This document shows positions 11,223 through 21,200 of a stretch of DNA of 64,000 nt, piece by piece. Positions within the stretch are counted from its first letter, which is position 1. The number at the start of each line of letters is the position of its first letter. The stretch is from Dehalococcoidia bacterium. GTDB lineage: Bacteria > Chloroflexota > Dehalococcoidia > E44-bin15. The DNA is taken from NCBI GenBank assembly GCA_041649635.1, contig JBAZMV010000006.1, positions 43,054 to 107,053 of the forward strand, written 5' to 3'. A program made the position numbers and the translations under genes. Under the pieces are notes generated by a model. That model did not search any database. It had not been told where the DNA came from and saw nothing but the letters and a program-made list of their open reading frames with translations.

Positions 11223-11252
11223 TTTACACAAATGCCCCTCATAAAGTATAAT
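11223..11252 (+). promoter_or_regulatory. Predicted promoter of relA
   Basis: TTTACA (11223-11228), 18 bp, TATAAT (11247-11252). The start point near 11259 leaves a leader of about 25 nt before the relA ATG. Confidence 0.6.
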
Positions 11253-11283
11253 CCTCTGGCGCGCAAATAGAGATAGTATAGCC

Positions 11284-13464
11284 ATGTCTGAGAAGATCAA
11301 GATAAAAGATTTAATAGAGAGGGCGGGTGAATATCTGCCCGAGGCCGCCCTTGGCAAGATAACCAGGGCGCATGCCATAGTCGCTAAGAAGTATCCGAAA
11401 GACCTGGAACACGCCACGTCCAGCGCCTACACGGTGGCCCAGCTTCAGCTTGACGAGCGATGTATCGTGGCGGCGCTGCTCCACAGAATTCCGCAGTACG
11501 AGAACGCGAACTTCACGGAGATAGAAGCGGAGTTCGGACACGACGTATTCAAGCTTATAGAAAGGCTGTCAAAGCTGGAAAAGGTCTTCTGGATAAAGGA
11601 ATTCTCGGAGGGTAAGAGCGAAAGCGACAGGAACGCTTACGCCGAGAGCCTGCGCAAGATGCTGGTAGCCATGACGGAAGACTTCCGTGTTGTATTCATA
11701 AAGCTGGCATGCCGCCTGCATGAGATAAGCTGGGTGCATAACTTAAGCAGGATGGACCCGGACAAGCGGACAGCGGAGGGAATGGAAGAGGCCAAGAACC
11801 TGGCGCAGGAGACGCTCAACGTCTACGCGCCGATGGCACACCGCCTGGGTATTTGGGAGATAAAGACGCAGCTGGAGGACATGGCGTTCTCTTGCGTCGA
11901 CCCCGAAGCATACGACAGGATCGATAAAGAGATACACGTTAACAAGAAGGAAAAGAAACTATGGATAGCCGGCGCCATGAAAGTGCTGGAGGAGGAGATG
12001 GAAAAAGCCGGGATCAAGGCCGAGATCAACGGCAGGGTAAAACCCGTATATAGCTACAAAAGGAAGGAAGATAAATACAGGAATCCGGACGGGACCAGCC
12101 GCAAGATACAGGACCTGCTGGGCATACGCATAATCGTTAACGACGTCAAGGACTGTTATAACGCCCTGGGCGTCATACATAAGAACGCCGACCATCCCGA
12201 GTGGCATCCCCTCCCCGGCGAATTCGACGATTACATCGCCAACCCCCGCGGCGGCACCTATCAGTCGATCCATACGACGGTCACGCTCTTCCCGAACCTT
12301 CCCCCTTTTGAGATACAGATAAGAACCCGCGAGATGCACAAGGCGGCTGAATTCGGCGTGGCCGCGCACTGGCGTTACAAAGAAGACGGCAGGCTTGACG
12401 ACAAGTTCGACAAGCGCATCGACGGGCTGCGCGTCCTTATCCAGCAGTTCAAGGATATAACCGGCAGCGACTTCGTCGATTTGATGGAGATCGACCTCTT
12501 TGGCGACACCGTGATGGTATACACGCCCAAAGGCCAGGTAAAGGACATGCCCGCCGGCTCGACGCCGCTGGACTTCGCCTACAGGGTGCACACGGACCTG
12601 GGACACCGCTGCACCGGAGCCAAGGTAAACGGGCGCATGGTGCCGCTGACCCACCAGCTGAAATCGGGAGACACGGTGGAGATAATAGCGCCCAAGAGCG
12701 ACAGGGGCCCCAGCCGGGACTGGCTCAACCCGGACCTCGGCTACCTGCGCACATCGCATGCCAAAGAAAAGGTCAGGCAATGGTTCCGCAAGCAGGAACG
12801 CGGCGAAAATATAGAGCGCGGCAGGGAGATCCTGGACAAAGAGATGAAGCGGCTAGGCATATCGATCGCTGAAGATGAACTCGCGGCGATTTTCAAAAAG
12901 GACAGCGCGGACGAACTCCTGGCCGCTATCGGTTACGGGGATATCAGCATCCACCAGATCGCTAACAGGCTTACTATACCGGAGGAGAAGCCTCTGCCGC
13001 AGGTAGCGCCCAAAAAGCATGAGGCCGCATCCGGAATACATGTGAAGGGCGCCGACAATCTGCTCACGCAGCTCGCCACCTGCTGTAATCCCATGCCCGG
13101 AGATGATATAATCGGTTACGTCACCCGCAGCAGGGGCATCAGCGTCCACAGGAAAGACTGCCCCAACATCGCCGGTACCGCGGAAAAAGAGCGGCTGATC
13201 GACGTGAGCTGGGGCGCGGGAGAGCATCTATACAACGTTCCGGTGCGTATCGATGTGTTCGATCGCATGGGGCTCCTGCGGGATATAACTGGGATAGTGG
13301 CGGAGGAGAGCGTCAACATCGCTTCGGCAAATATAGTCGATCGTGGTGACGGTACATCATCGATAAATCTAACCCTGCAGACAAAGGGGCTGGGCCAGTT
13401 GAGCCGGCTCCTGTCCAAGATAGAAGGGGTGCAGGGCGTAATAAGCGCAATACGACTCACATAG
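11284..13464 (+). CDS. relA: RelA/SpoT-type (p)ppGpp synthetase with degenerate hydrolase domain
   Basis: A 726-residue long-form stringent-response protein. Order: HD-hydrolase-like domain (about 40-190), synthetase domain (about 235-365), TGS domain (about 400-460), zinc-finger/CC region (NLLTQLATCCNPMPGD) and C-terminal ACT domain (from about 650). Synthetase residues are kept: GRVKPVYSYKRK, QDLLGIRI, and EIQIRTREMH before FGVAAHW. The hydrolase domain is not: the HD pair of LLHD reads LLHR, the later LADRLHN reads LACRLHE, and the first metal His is not found. I infer a synthetase-only enzyme. The ribosome site is weak, and the rpsT ribosome site overlaps the relA stop. Confidence 0.93.
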   Translation: MSEKIKIKDLIERAGEYLPEAALGKITRAHAIVAKKYPKDLEHATSSAYTVAQLQLDERCIVAALLHRIPQYENANFTEIEAEFGHDVFKLIERLSKLEKVFWIKEFSEGKSESDRNAYAESLRKMLVAMTEDFRVVFIKLACRLHEISWVHNLSRMDPDKRTAEGMEEAKNLAQETLNVYAPMAHRLGIWEIKTQLEDMAFSCVDPEAYDRIDKEIHVNKKEKKLWIAGAMKVLEEEMEKAGIKAEINGRVKPVYSYKRKEDKYRNPDGTSRKIQDLLGIRIIVNDVKDCYNALGVIHKNADHPEWHPLPGEFDDYIANPRGGTYQSIHTTVTLFPNLPPFEIQIRTREMHKAAEFGVAAHWRYKEDGRLDDKFDKRIDGLRVLIQQFKDITGSDFVDLMEIDLFGDTVMVYTPKGQVKDMPAGSTPLDFAYRVHTDLGHRCTGAKVNGRMVPLTHQLKSGDTVEIIAPKSDRGPSRDWLNPDLGYLRTSHAKEKVRQWFRKQERGENIERGREILDKEMKRLGISIAEDELAAIFKKDSADELLAAIGYGDISIHQIANRLTIPEEKPLPQVAPKKHEAASGIHVKGADNLLTQLATCCNPMPGDDIIGYVTRSRGISVHRKDCPNIAGTAEKERLIDVSWGAGEHLYNVPVRIDVFDRMGLLRDITGIVAEESVNIASANIVDRGDGTSSINLTLQTKGLGQLSRLLSKIEGVQGVISAIRLT

Positions 13465-13476
13465 GAGGTAAAGGTT

Positions 13477-13764
13477 TTGGCAAACACAAAATCCGCCATG
13501 AAGGCAACGCGCGTACACGCGAAAAAGACGGCCAGAAACAAGCCGGTTCGCAGCTACGCCAAGACGGCCGTGACCAAGGCGAGAGATCTCATCGACGAGA
13601 AGGACTTGGACGCCGCCGCCGCAGCGGTCAAAGAGGCATCCAGCGCCCTGGACAAGGCCGCCAAGAAAGGCGTTATCCACCCCAACAACGCCGCGCGCCG
13701 CAAGTCCCGCTTAACGAAAAGCCTGAACACAGCGCAGAAGGCCAAAGACGCCCCGGCCCAGTAG
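13477..13764 (+). CDS. rpsT: 30S ribosomal protein S20
   Basis: 95 residues, basic, with the family start ANTKSAMKATRVHAKKTARNK and the later HPNNAARRKSRL. It binds 16S rRNA early in 30S assembly. The start codon is TTG (13477), with a strong AGGAGG (13463-13468) that uses part of the relA TAG stop; translation is probably coupled to relA. The tail is somewhat longer than usual (AQKAKDAPAQ). Confidence 0.93.
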   Translation: MANTKSAMKATRVHAKKTARNKPVRSYAKTAVTKARDLIDEKDLDAAAAAVKEASSALDKAAKKGVIHPNNAARRKSRLTKSLNTAQKAKDAPAQ

Positions 13765-13940
13765 CGCCGGACTTCGACTGGTTGCTTACAGACGTTTTGT
13801 CCTTTAATCGTATCTCTTGAACGAACGTTCGAGTTGAGGCTGAGGGCGAAACGTCTTTCTGCTAGGTGGCGACTAACTCACCCTGCTATCCCCCTCTTCC
13901 ATAAAGAGAGGGAAGTATACAGCCGAGGGGGCGTTCGATC

Positions 13941-13996
13941 AGGGGTGTCCTTCCATGATATTGAGGTATATGGAAGGATAGGGGTGTCCCCATATG
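13941..13996 (+). repeat. Partial three-hairpin repeat with TCCTTCCAT hairpin
   Basis: AGGGGTG is followed by an inserted hairpin TCCTTCCAT ... ATGGAAGGA, then the core ATAGGGGTGTCCCCAT. The same chimera stands 340 bp downstream. The whole gap 13765-14514 holds no gene that I can support. Confidence 0.6.
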
Positions 13997-14016
13997 TCAT
14001 CATACGGCTTGACCGG

Positions 14017-14122
14017 ATGATCCAGAGGGCACGGCAAGCCGTGCCCCTACGCGGGGGATTTTAATCGTAGGAGAGAGGTCGTCTCGCCCTTTTGCGGGCA
14101 ATCACAAGGATTGCCCCTACAT
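14017..14122. repeat. GTAGGGGC-type palindromes
   Basis: Several short palindromes ending in GCCCCTAC: GGGCACGGCAAGCCGTGCCC at about 14027-14046, and GGGCAATCACAAGGATTGCCC just before 14122. They share ends but not inner stems. Confidence 0.55.
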
Positions 14123-14130
14123 CCAAGGTC

Positions 14131-14228
14131 GAAGAGAGGTACAGGAGATTCCTCTCCTGACGGGGTTATAGGGGTGCCCCCTAACTATTTTTTTACATCC
14201 CCCATGATTGGGGGATTCTAGGGGGTTG
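14131..14228 (+). repeat. Three-hairpin repeat, full copy
   Basis: First stem CAGGAGA-TTCC-TCTCCTG, core TATAGGGGTGCCCCCTA, T-run TATTTTTTTA, third stem TCCCCCATGATTGGGGGA, end GGGGGTTGA. It lies downstream of rpsT and in its direction. Confidence 0.8.
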
Positions 14229-14237
14229 AACAGCTGT

Positions 14238-14272
14238 GAGATTGCCACGTCGCGGTACTCCTCGCAATGACA
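14238..14272. repeat. GTCATTGCGAGGAG repeat
   Basis: GAGATTGCCACGTC and CTCCTCGCAATGACA flank a short centre (GCGGTA). Four more copies lie at 54753, 56241, 57405 and 58289, some in the opposite orientation. Confidence 0.7.
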
Positions 14273-14283
14273 GTCCTGGAGAA

Positions 14284-14360
14284 AGAGGTACCCCGATGAA
14301 TCGGGGACGGTCCTTCCATGATATTAAGATGTATGGAAGGATAGGGGTGTCCCCATATGT
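14284..14360 (+). repeat. Chimeric three-hairpin repeat
   Basis: First stem CCCCGA-TGAA-TCGGGG, then the inserted TCCTTCCAT ... ATGGAAGGA hairpin, then the core ATAGGGGTGTCCCCAT. The third hairpin is missing. Confidence 0.65.
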
Positions 14361-14413
14361 AGGGGCAGGTCTTGTGCCTGACCGTTGCGGGCGACCACAA
14401 GGGTCACCCCTAC
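14359..14413. repeat. GTAGGGGC palindrome pair
   Basis: GTAGGGGCAGG ... CCTGACC and GGGCGACC ... GGGTCACCCCTAC stand as two adjacent imperfect palindromes with mirrored ends. Confidence 0.55.
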
Positions 14414-14471
14414 CCGATTGCCGAATTTTTACTCGGCGCGTTGTTCTTAACCTCGTCGAAATATAGGGGTA

Positions 14472-14496
14472 GGTGAAGGTGAAGAACACCTTCACC
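14472..14496 (+). promoter_or_regulatory. 10-bp hairpin just before the class II aldolase gene
   Basis: GGTGAAGGTG and CACCTTCACC form a perfect 10-bp stem with loop AAGAA, 18 bases before the chosen ATG. It covers an alternative GTG start at 14473. It could block or shape translation; that is inference. Confidence 0.5.
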
Positions 14497-14514
14497 AGCA
14501 TAAGCGAGAATCTT

Positions 14515-15108
14515 ATGTCAACATTCAAAAACAGGGGAATACCGGACGCGGTACTGGAGCAGTTCCAGGTCGTCGGCAGCAACTTATTCGTTCGCGGACT
14601 CATCACATCTCACGGCGGCAACATGAGCATACGCCGCGGCGATCGCATCATCATCACCCGCTCCGGCTGCATGCTGGGACACATCGGCGAGCGCGACCTG
14701 GTCGAGGCAGGCATCGACGATAGCGATACTCCTGAAACCGCCTCCTCGGAGATAGCCGTGCACCGCGCCATCTACCGTCACACCCCCGCCCTGGCCGTGG
14801 TCCACGCCCACCCTTCATACGCCATCGCCCTTTCCATCGCCGACGACAGAATCGAGCCGCTGGATGTGGAAGGTTCGTATTACATGCCGAACGTGCCGAT
14901 CATAGGGCGCGGGGAAAAGGTGTACGGGGGGAAAATGGCTGACGATATCGCAAAAGCGCTGATCGACAATCGAGCCGCTGTGGTATACGCCCACGGCAGC
15001 TTCGCCGCGGGCCGCGATTTGTACGAAGCCCTGCATTACACTTCCACGCTCCAAGAGAGCTGCCGGATTATCGCTATCGTGCGGCAATTAAACCATAAAA
15101 AACATTAA
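14515..15108 (+). CDS. Class II aldolase/adducin family protein
   Basis: 197 residues, the size of fuculose- or ribulose-phosphate aldolases and methylthioribulose dehydratases. Zinc-site motifs are visible: GGNMSIR near residue 40, VVHAHPSYA (HxH) near 100, and YAHGSFAAGRDLYEAL near 160. It would cleave or rearrange a phosphorylated sugar in the cytoplasm, but the substrate cannot be told. The ATG at 14515 is preferred over GTG 14473 because the upstream codons lie inside a hairpin. It stands alone on its strand after a repeat-rich gap. An LsrF-like class I aldolase lies 9 kb away; any link is speculation. Confidence 0.85.
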   Translation: MSTFKNRGIPDAVLEQFQVVGSNLFVRGLITSHGGNMSIRRGDRIIITRSGCMLGHIGERDLVEAGIDDSDTPETASSEIAVHRAIYRHTPALAVVHAHPSYAIALSIADDRIEPLDVEGSYYMPNVPIIGRGEKVYGGKMADDIAKALIDNRAAVVYAHGSFAAGRDLYEALHYTSTLQESCRIIAIVRQLNHKKH

Positions 15109-15114
15109 AATACA

Positions 15115-15143
15115 TTGACTTTATGTCAAAAGGATGTTATATT
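15115..15143 (+). promoter_or_regulatory. Predicted promoter of the giant surface protein
   Basis: TTGACT (15115-15120), 17 bp, TATATT (15138-15143), with the start point near 15150. Confidence 0.65.
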
Positions 15144-15155
15144 TTTCCAACTTAC

Positions 15156-15180
15156 GTATACGAATACAGTCTTCGTATAC
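15156..15180. promoter_or_regulatory. Palindrome just past the predicted start point
   Basis: GTATACGAA (15156-15164) and TTCGTATAC (15172-15180) form a perfect 9-bp inverted repeat with a 7-base spacer. Its place at about +6 to +30 fits an operator or a leader hairpin. Confidence 0.55.
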
Positions 15181-15220
15181 AGGGCTCGAATCGTTAGGGT
15201 TTTAAGGGAGGCCAATCTTA

Positions 15221-18200
15221 ATGCAGTTCAAATCCATCGCCGGGTATATCACGATAATAATACTTCTCGCCGCTGTGGTTGGCGGGCTGGCCGCCCTGCC
15301 GTCACACGGGGCGGTAGCCGCGGACGGGACATTGAACAACAGCAGCATCACCGGACTTGGCATTGCCCCTCAGTTGAATATTACACGCTTCGACTTTTAC
15401 ACACTATCGGTGAATGTTGATCCGGGCGGAAGAACGATCAATAATGTTTCTTTTGTGATCCGTCCGCAAAACGCCGGCGTAAACAACAGCGACTGGGATT
15501 TCCTGACCAACGGGACACCTAATCCCGATCCCAATGTCCCATTTACCCGTGAAGCAACGGAAGGCCCCGCAGGTACCTGGTCGTTTAACCTGCTGCGGCC
15601 GGACAACATATATCCGGAAATCGCATTTATTCGCGGCATAAACTCATCGCCATCGAATTCCAGGTTCTGGAGAGACAGCTACCACCTGATGCATTTCACC
15701 AATCATTTCGACATGGGCGCCAACACCAGTTTCTTCATCGAGCTGTATGCAACGCCTAAAACCACAGCCCCTCTCAGTGTGGATATGCAGGTGTTCCTTG
15801 TGGGCAACGGGTTTAACATTTCCGAATTTCAGAGTGGTAATTTTTCTAACGAAGCCTGGAGAAATCACACCGATGTGGAACTTGTAGGAACCATTAGTCA
15901 GGCCTCAGACTATCACCATACACACAGTCCAAATTCAAGCCATTTTCTTATCCCCCTTTCTACCAATAGTGAAGCGAAAATAGAAATAGGCAATAAATCC
16001 ATTGATATCAGCGGTGATTTCTGGGTCATCTTTACCACCGGCCACCAGCTGCAGAACCGCGGCTGGGACCTGAAATACCATCCCGGCGAGAACAACGGCA
16101 CCTGGTATAAAGGCAGCGGCACGACCTTCGCCCTGCAGTCCGGCTGTCCGGATGCGCACGTGCACTTCGCAAGAGAATTTCCGGCAGACCCATACAACAG
16201 CATGGAGGTATATGTAGCTGTTGGATATGAAGAGGGCGGGACGTCTTATAATTTTTCAAGCGCCAAGTCTCTTTTCTCTTTTAGCGAACTGCCCAACCTG
16301 CCGCCTAACCCCAGCGCATTCACAGCGCCGGCTCCCGGTATTTACCAGGGCAATGTAACCATCAGCTGGTTCCCTGCAACCGATCCCAACAATGACCCCC
16401 TTACCTATAATGTATCTCTGATCGATGATGAGGCGGTAGAAACACAAATAGCCAGTAACCTAAGCGCCACTTCCTTTTCATTGAACTCCTCCGCATATGC
16501 CGATGGTTTTTACAACATCCGGGTAGAGGCCTGTGAAAGCGGCACCGATGATCTATTCTGCACCGACTTCGATTTGTTATCGAACTTTGATGAAGGACTT
16601 TGCGAATTTTTCAGGATATGGAACGGCGATCCGGAAGGCGGCATCGGCACAACAGGCAATCCTTACCTTATATGCGACGTGTGCGACCTGCAGAACATGA
16701 AACTCAACCTCAGCGCCCACTACGCGCTGAACAACAGCATCGACCTGACCGTATTAGACTGGGGCAATTGGAGCGACGGCAACGGCTTCATTCCCATAGG
16801 CAACTTCTCAAACCCGTTCGAAGGCAGCTTCGACGGATGCGGATACAATATCAGCGGTCTATTCATCAACCGGTCAAGCACCAGTTTCGTAGGCCTGTTC
16901 GCATATTTTCACCTCGGCACCCTCAGCAACGTAAGCCTTATAGACGTGAATATCACCGGACTATACAACGTCGGCGGGCTCGCCGGGGGCAACTGGGACG
17001 GCGCGGTGAATAACTCCTACGTCACCGGCAGCGTCAATGCAATCCAGGGCGACGTCGGAGGGCTGATAGGGGACAATAACGGCACGGTCAACAACTCATG
17101 CGCCGCCGCCGAAGTCAGCGGAAACACCGACAACGTCGGCGGGCTCGTGGGGGACAACGCTGATTCCGGCTCGGTCAACAACTCCTGCGCCACCGGAAAC
17201 GTCATCGGGGGCGACGGCAACGTCGGCGGGCTCGTAGGCTATAACTACGGGTATGGCGTGATAAACAACTCCTACGCCACGGGAACTGTCAACGGATACG
17301 ACTATATCGGAGGGCTCCTGGGGTATAGCGAGGAATACGGCTCGGTAAGCAACTCCTACGCCACCGGAGACGTCGGCGGAAACCTGGATGTCGGCGGGCT
17401 GGCGGGTTACAACGACGGCTCCGTGTACAACTGCTCCGCCGCCGGGGCTGTGAGCGGAAGCGAAAATACCGGCGGGCTCATAGGGGAGAACTCCTATGAC
17501 GCTACGATCAATTGTTCGTACGCCGCGGCGAACGTGGCCGGGAACCAGGTAGCGGGAGGGCTCGCCGGAGAAAACCTTGGTTTAATATCCCGCTCCTATG
17601 CCACGGGAAACGTGAGCGCGGGGAACAGCAACATCGGCGGGCTCGTGGGTTATAACAACTGCGGCGATATAATCGACGCGTATGCTGCAGGTAACGTGAG
17701 CGGGGCCAGCGACGTCGGCGGGCTCGTGGGGACCGATAACGGCTGCGGTGTGATCAACAGCTCGTATTCCACGGGATACGTCAGCGGAACCGGCGTCGAA
17801 ATCGGCGGATTCCTGGGCCGGAATGAAAGCAGCGAGGTGTACAACAGCTTCTGGGACACGGAGACCTCCAACCAGTCGATAAGCGCCGGCGGCACGGGCA
17901 AGACCACAGCCGAGATGAAGACCCTGTCAACCTTCAACGGCTCCGGCTGGGACATAGAGGAAAACACGGTAAATATCAACAACGGCTATCCCTACCTTTC
18001 ATGGCAGACGCCGGGGAACTCGCCGGTCTGGTATATCTACCCGGGGCCTTTCAGCTTCACGCTGAACTACTCCGCGGGCGCGGGCGGCAGCGTAACAGGC
18101 AACACATCTCAAATAGTCGCCTACGGCGGCAACGGCACGGCGGTCACCGCCGTCCCCGATGCCTGCTATTACTTCGTCAGCTGGAACGATAGCTCGACCC

Positions 18201-21200
18201 AGAATCCGCGAACCGATACCAATGTCACCAGCAACATCACAGTCACGGCCAATTTCGCCGCGGGCTACGCCTACGCAAACGGCAGCGGCACCGTAGGTGA
18301 TCCCTGGCTCATCACGAATGTCTCCGAACTGCAGGCCATGATATGCAATCTGTCCGCGCACTACGCCCTGGCCAATGACATCGACGCGTCCGCTACTTCC
18401 GGCTGGAACGGCGGCGCGGGATTCATCCCCGTGGGCAACGGCTCGGGCGCGTTCACCGGCACCTTCGACGGGCGCGGCTATACAGTCACGGGACTGTTCA
18501 TCAACCGCTCTGCCGACAATGTGGGCCTTTTCGGATATGTAAATCCGGAATGGGCCGCAGTGAGCAATGTCAGCCTAGTCGATTTGAATATAACCGGAGC
18601 CGACTTTGTCGGCGGTCTCGCAGGGTCAAACTACGGCTCCGTATACAACTGCTCCGCCGCGGGAAACGTGAGCGGCTCTCAGTCCGTCGGCGGCCTTATG
18701 GGATACAACATGGGTACCGTTTCCAACTCGTCCGCCGCGGCAAACGTGAGCGGAACTTATATGCATACCGGCGGGCTTGTAGGATGGAACGACAACAGCA
18801 GCGGATACGGCACCATTTCCAACTCCTACGCCTCGGGAACCGTTGACGGAGTGGACAATGTCGGCGGGCTCGCGGGAACCAGCAACGGCATCATAGACAA
18901 CTCTTCCTCCACAGCGAGTGTAGATGGAAACGACGACGTCGGCGGGCTCGTGGGAGAAAATGTCACCGGCGGCTCGGTATCCAACTCCTCCGCCGCGGGA
19001 GCAGTGAACGGACGCTATTACGTGGGCGGGCTCGCGGGTGAGAACCAAGTCAACGGCTCAATATACGACTCGCACTCCACAGGGAATACAAGCGGAACCA
19101 ACTGCATCGGCGGGCTCGTTGGTCTAAACAACGCCTCTACATCAGATTCATATGCTGCCGGGAAAGTGACGGGTAATCAACACGTCGGTGGATTCGCAGG
19201 TTATAACGACTATGGTACAGTGAATAGCTCATACTCCACTGGCGGCGTGAATGGAAACTGGGATGTAGGCGGATTTGTGGGATTAAACAACTGGGGCACG
19301 GTGAACAACTCGTACTCCACAGGAAACGTCAGCGGAACCAACAACCGTGTCGGCGGGTTCGTGGGAACAAACTACGCCAACGTGTCCGATTCATACGCAA
19401 GGGGAAATGTCAGCGGAATCCAGTACATCGGCGGATTTGCAGGACAGAACCACGGCCTTTCCGCCGTAATAACCATGTCATACTCTACAGGGACCGTGAG
19501 CGGAACCTCCAATCTCGGCGGGTTTGTAGGTTCAAACAGCTTCGGCACGGTAAACAACTCATACGCTATCGGGAACGTCAGCGGAGGCACCACCGTAGGC
19601 GGGTTAGCTGGTTACACCTCGGGCGACACCTCGGGCGGCTCGGTAAAACACTCTTACTCTAAAGGAACTGTGAGCGGTAGCGGCAATCTGGGCGGTCTGA
19701 TAGGTTTCAACGACAACTGTTCAGTGTCTGTCAGCTTCTGGGACATGCAGACGTCCGGCCAATTAACCAGCGCCGGCGGCACGGGCCTAAACACCTCCGA
19801 GATGAAGGACTTCTTCACCTTCTACGCTGCGGGATGGGACCTCATCTGCGAATCGGACAACGGCACGGACGATATCTGGGGCATAGACTACAGCGGCGCC
19901 AGCAATAACGGCTATCCTTTCCTCTGGTGGCAGGGGCTCACTCATAATGTCAGCTTCACATTAACGTATACAGCAGGTCCGAACGGAACCATCAACGGCA
20001 CGTCGCCGCAGGTGGTGGGCTGCAACGGGATCGGCTCGGCGGTGCAGGCCGTCCCGGACGCCTGCTACGTCTTCGTAAACTGGAGCGATTCCATAACGGA
20101 CAATCCGCGCACCGATGCCAATGTTTTCGGCAATATCACGGTTATAGCCAACTTCGCCATGGACACCTTCATGCTCAACACCTCATCCACCGTCGGCGGC
20201 AACGTATCCGTCCCCGGCGAGGGCCCGTTCGGCCCCTACAACTGCAGCCAGATAGTCCCCATCACCGCCGTCAACGACTCATGCTACTACTTCGTCAACT
20301 GGAGCGGCACGGGCGTGGATGCGGGCATGGTGGCCGCCCCCGGCAATGCTTCAACCACAATCAATATGAGCCACAGCTACTCGGTGCAGGCCAACTTCGC
20401 CATATATCAGTACACTCTCAACTATTCGGCGGGCGCCCACGGCGCAATCGCGGCCAACGCGTCCCAGATAGTCAACTGCGGCTCTAACGGCCTGCCGGTC
20501 ACGGCCGTCGCGGACGCCTGCTACCATTTCGTTAACTGGAACGATGCCGTAACGGACAACCCGCGCACCGATACTAACGTGCTCGGAAACATCGCGGCAA
20601 CGGCCAATTTCGCCATCGATCAGGTCACGCTGACCACTTCCTCCACCGCGGGCGGGAATGTCACCGCGCCGGGAGAGCCCGGGCCTTACGGCTACAATTG
20701 CGGCGATATAGTCACCATAAACGCCACACCGGACGCCTGCTACCACTTCGTTAACTGGACGGGCACGGGCGTGGACGCCAACCGGGTGGCCGACCCCAAC
20801 ACCGCCTCCACCACCATCAATATGAGCGGCAGCTACGCCGTCCAGGCCAACTTCGCCATCGATACCTTTACCCTTACCTATAACGCGTCGGCCGGGGGCT
20901 CTATCACCGGCGCCACGCCGCAAGTCGTCAACTGCGGGGCGGACGGCGCCCAGGTCACAGCCGTTCCCGACGCCTGTTACCATTTCGTCAACTGGAGCGA
21001 CGGCCTGGCCACGGCGGCCCGCATCGATACAAACATTCTCGGCGACATCACGGTCACGGCCAACTTCGCCATCGACCAGTTCACCCTGACCTATACGGCA
21101 GGCACGGGAGGAACAATCAACGGCACTACGCCCCAGACCGTGGACTGCGGCGCGGACGGCACCGGGGTCACGGCGACACCAGACGCCGGATACAACTTCC

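Larger units (their letters stand above)
10773..11283. other. Divergent intergenic region, AT-rich
   Basis: 511 bases between the exported-protein group (minus) and relA (plus). No credible ORF is seen. It carries a promoter facing each way and a second minus-strand TTGACA at 11049-11054 with a weak -10 (GTTATT at 17 bp). The minus-strand transcript would have a leader of about 200 nt, in which I see no recognised riboswitch. Confidence 0.6.

Noticed and set aside
11959..12780. 273-residue minus-strand ORF opposite relA
   Set aside because: Shadow frame of a well-supported gene with clear family motifs.
16978..19750. Dense DNA repeats that might suggest a CRISPR array
   Set aside because: They are imperfect coding repeats of GLUG units in one open frame; there are no constant repeats with unique spacers and no cas genes.
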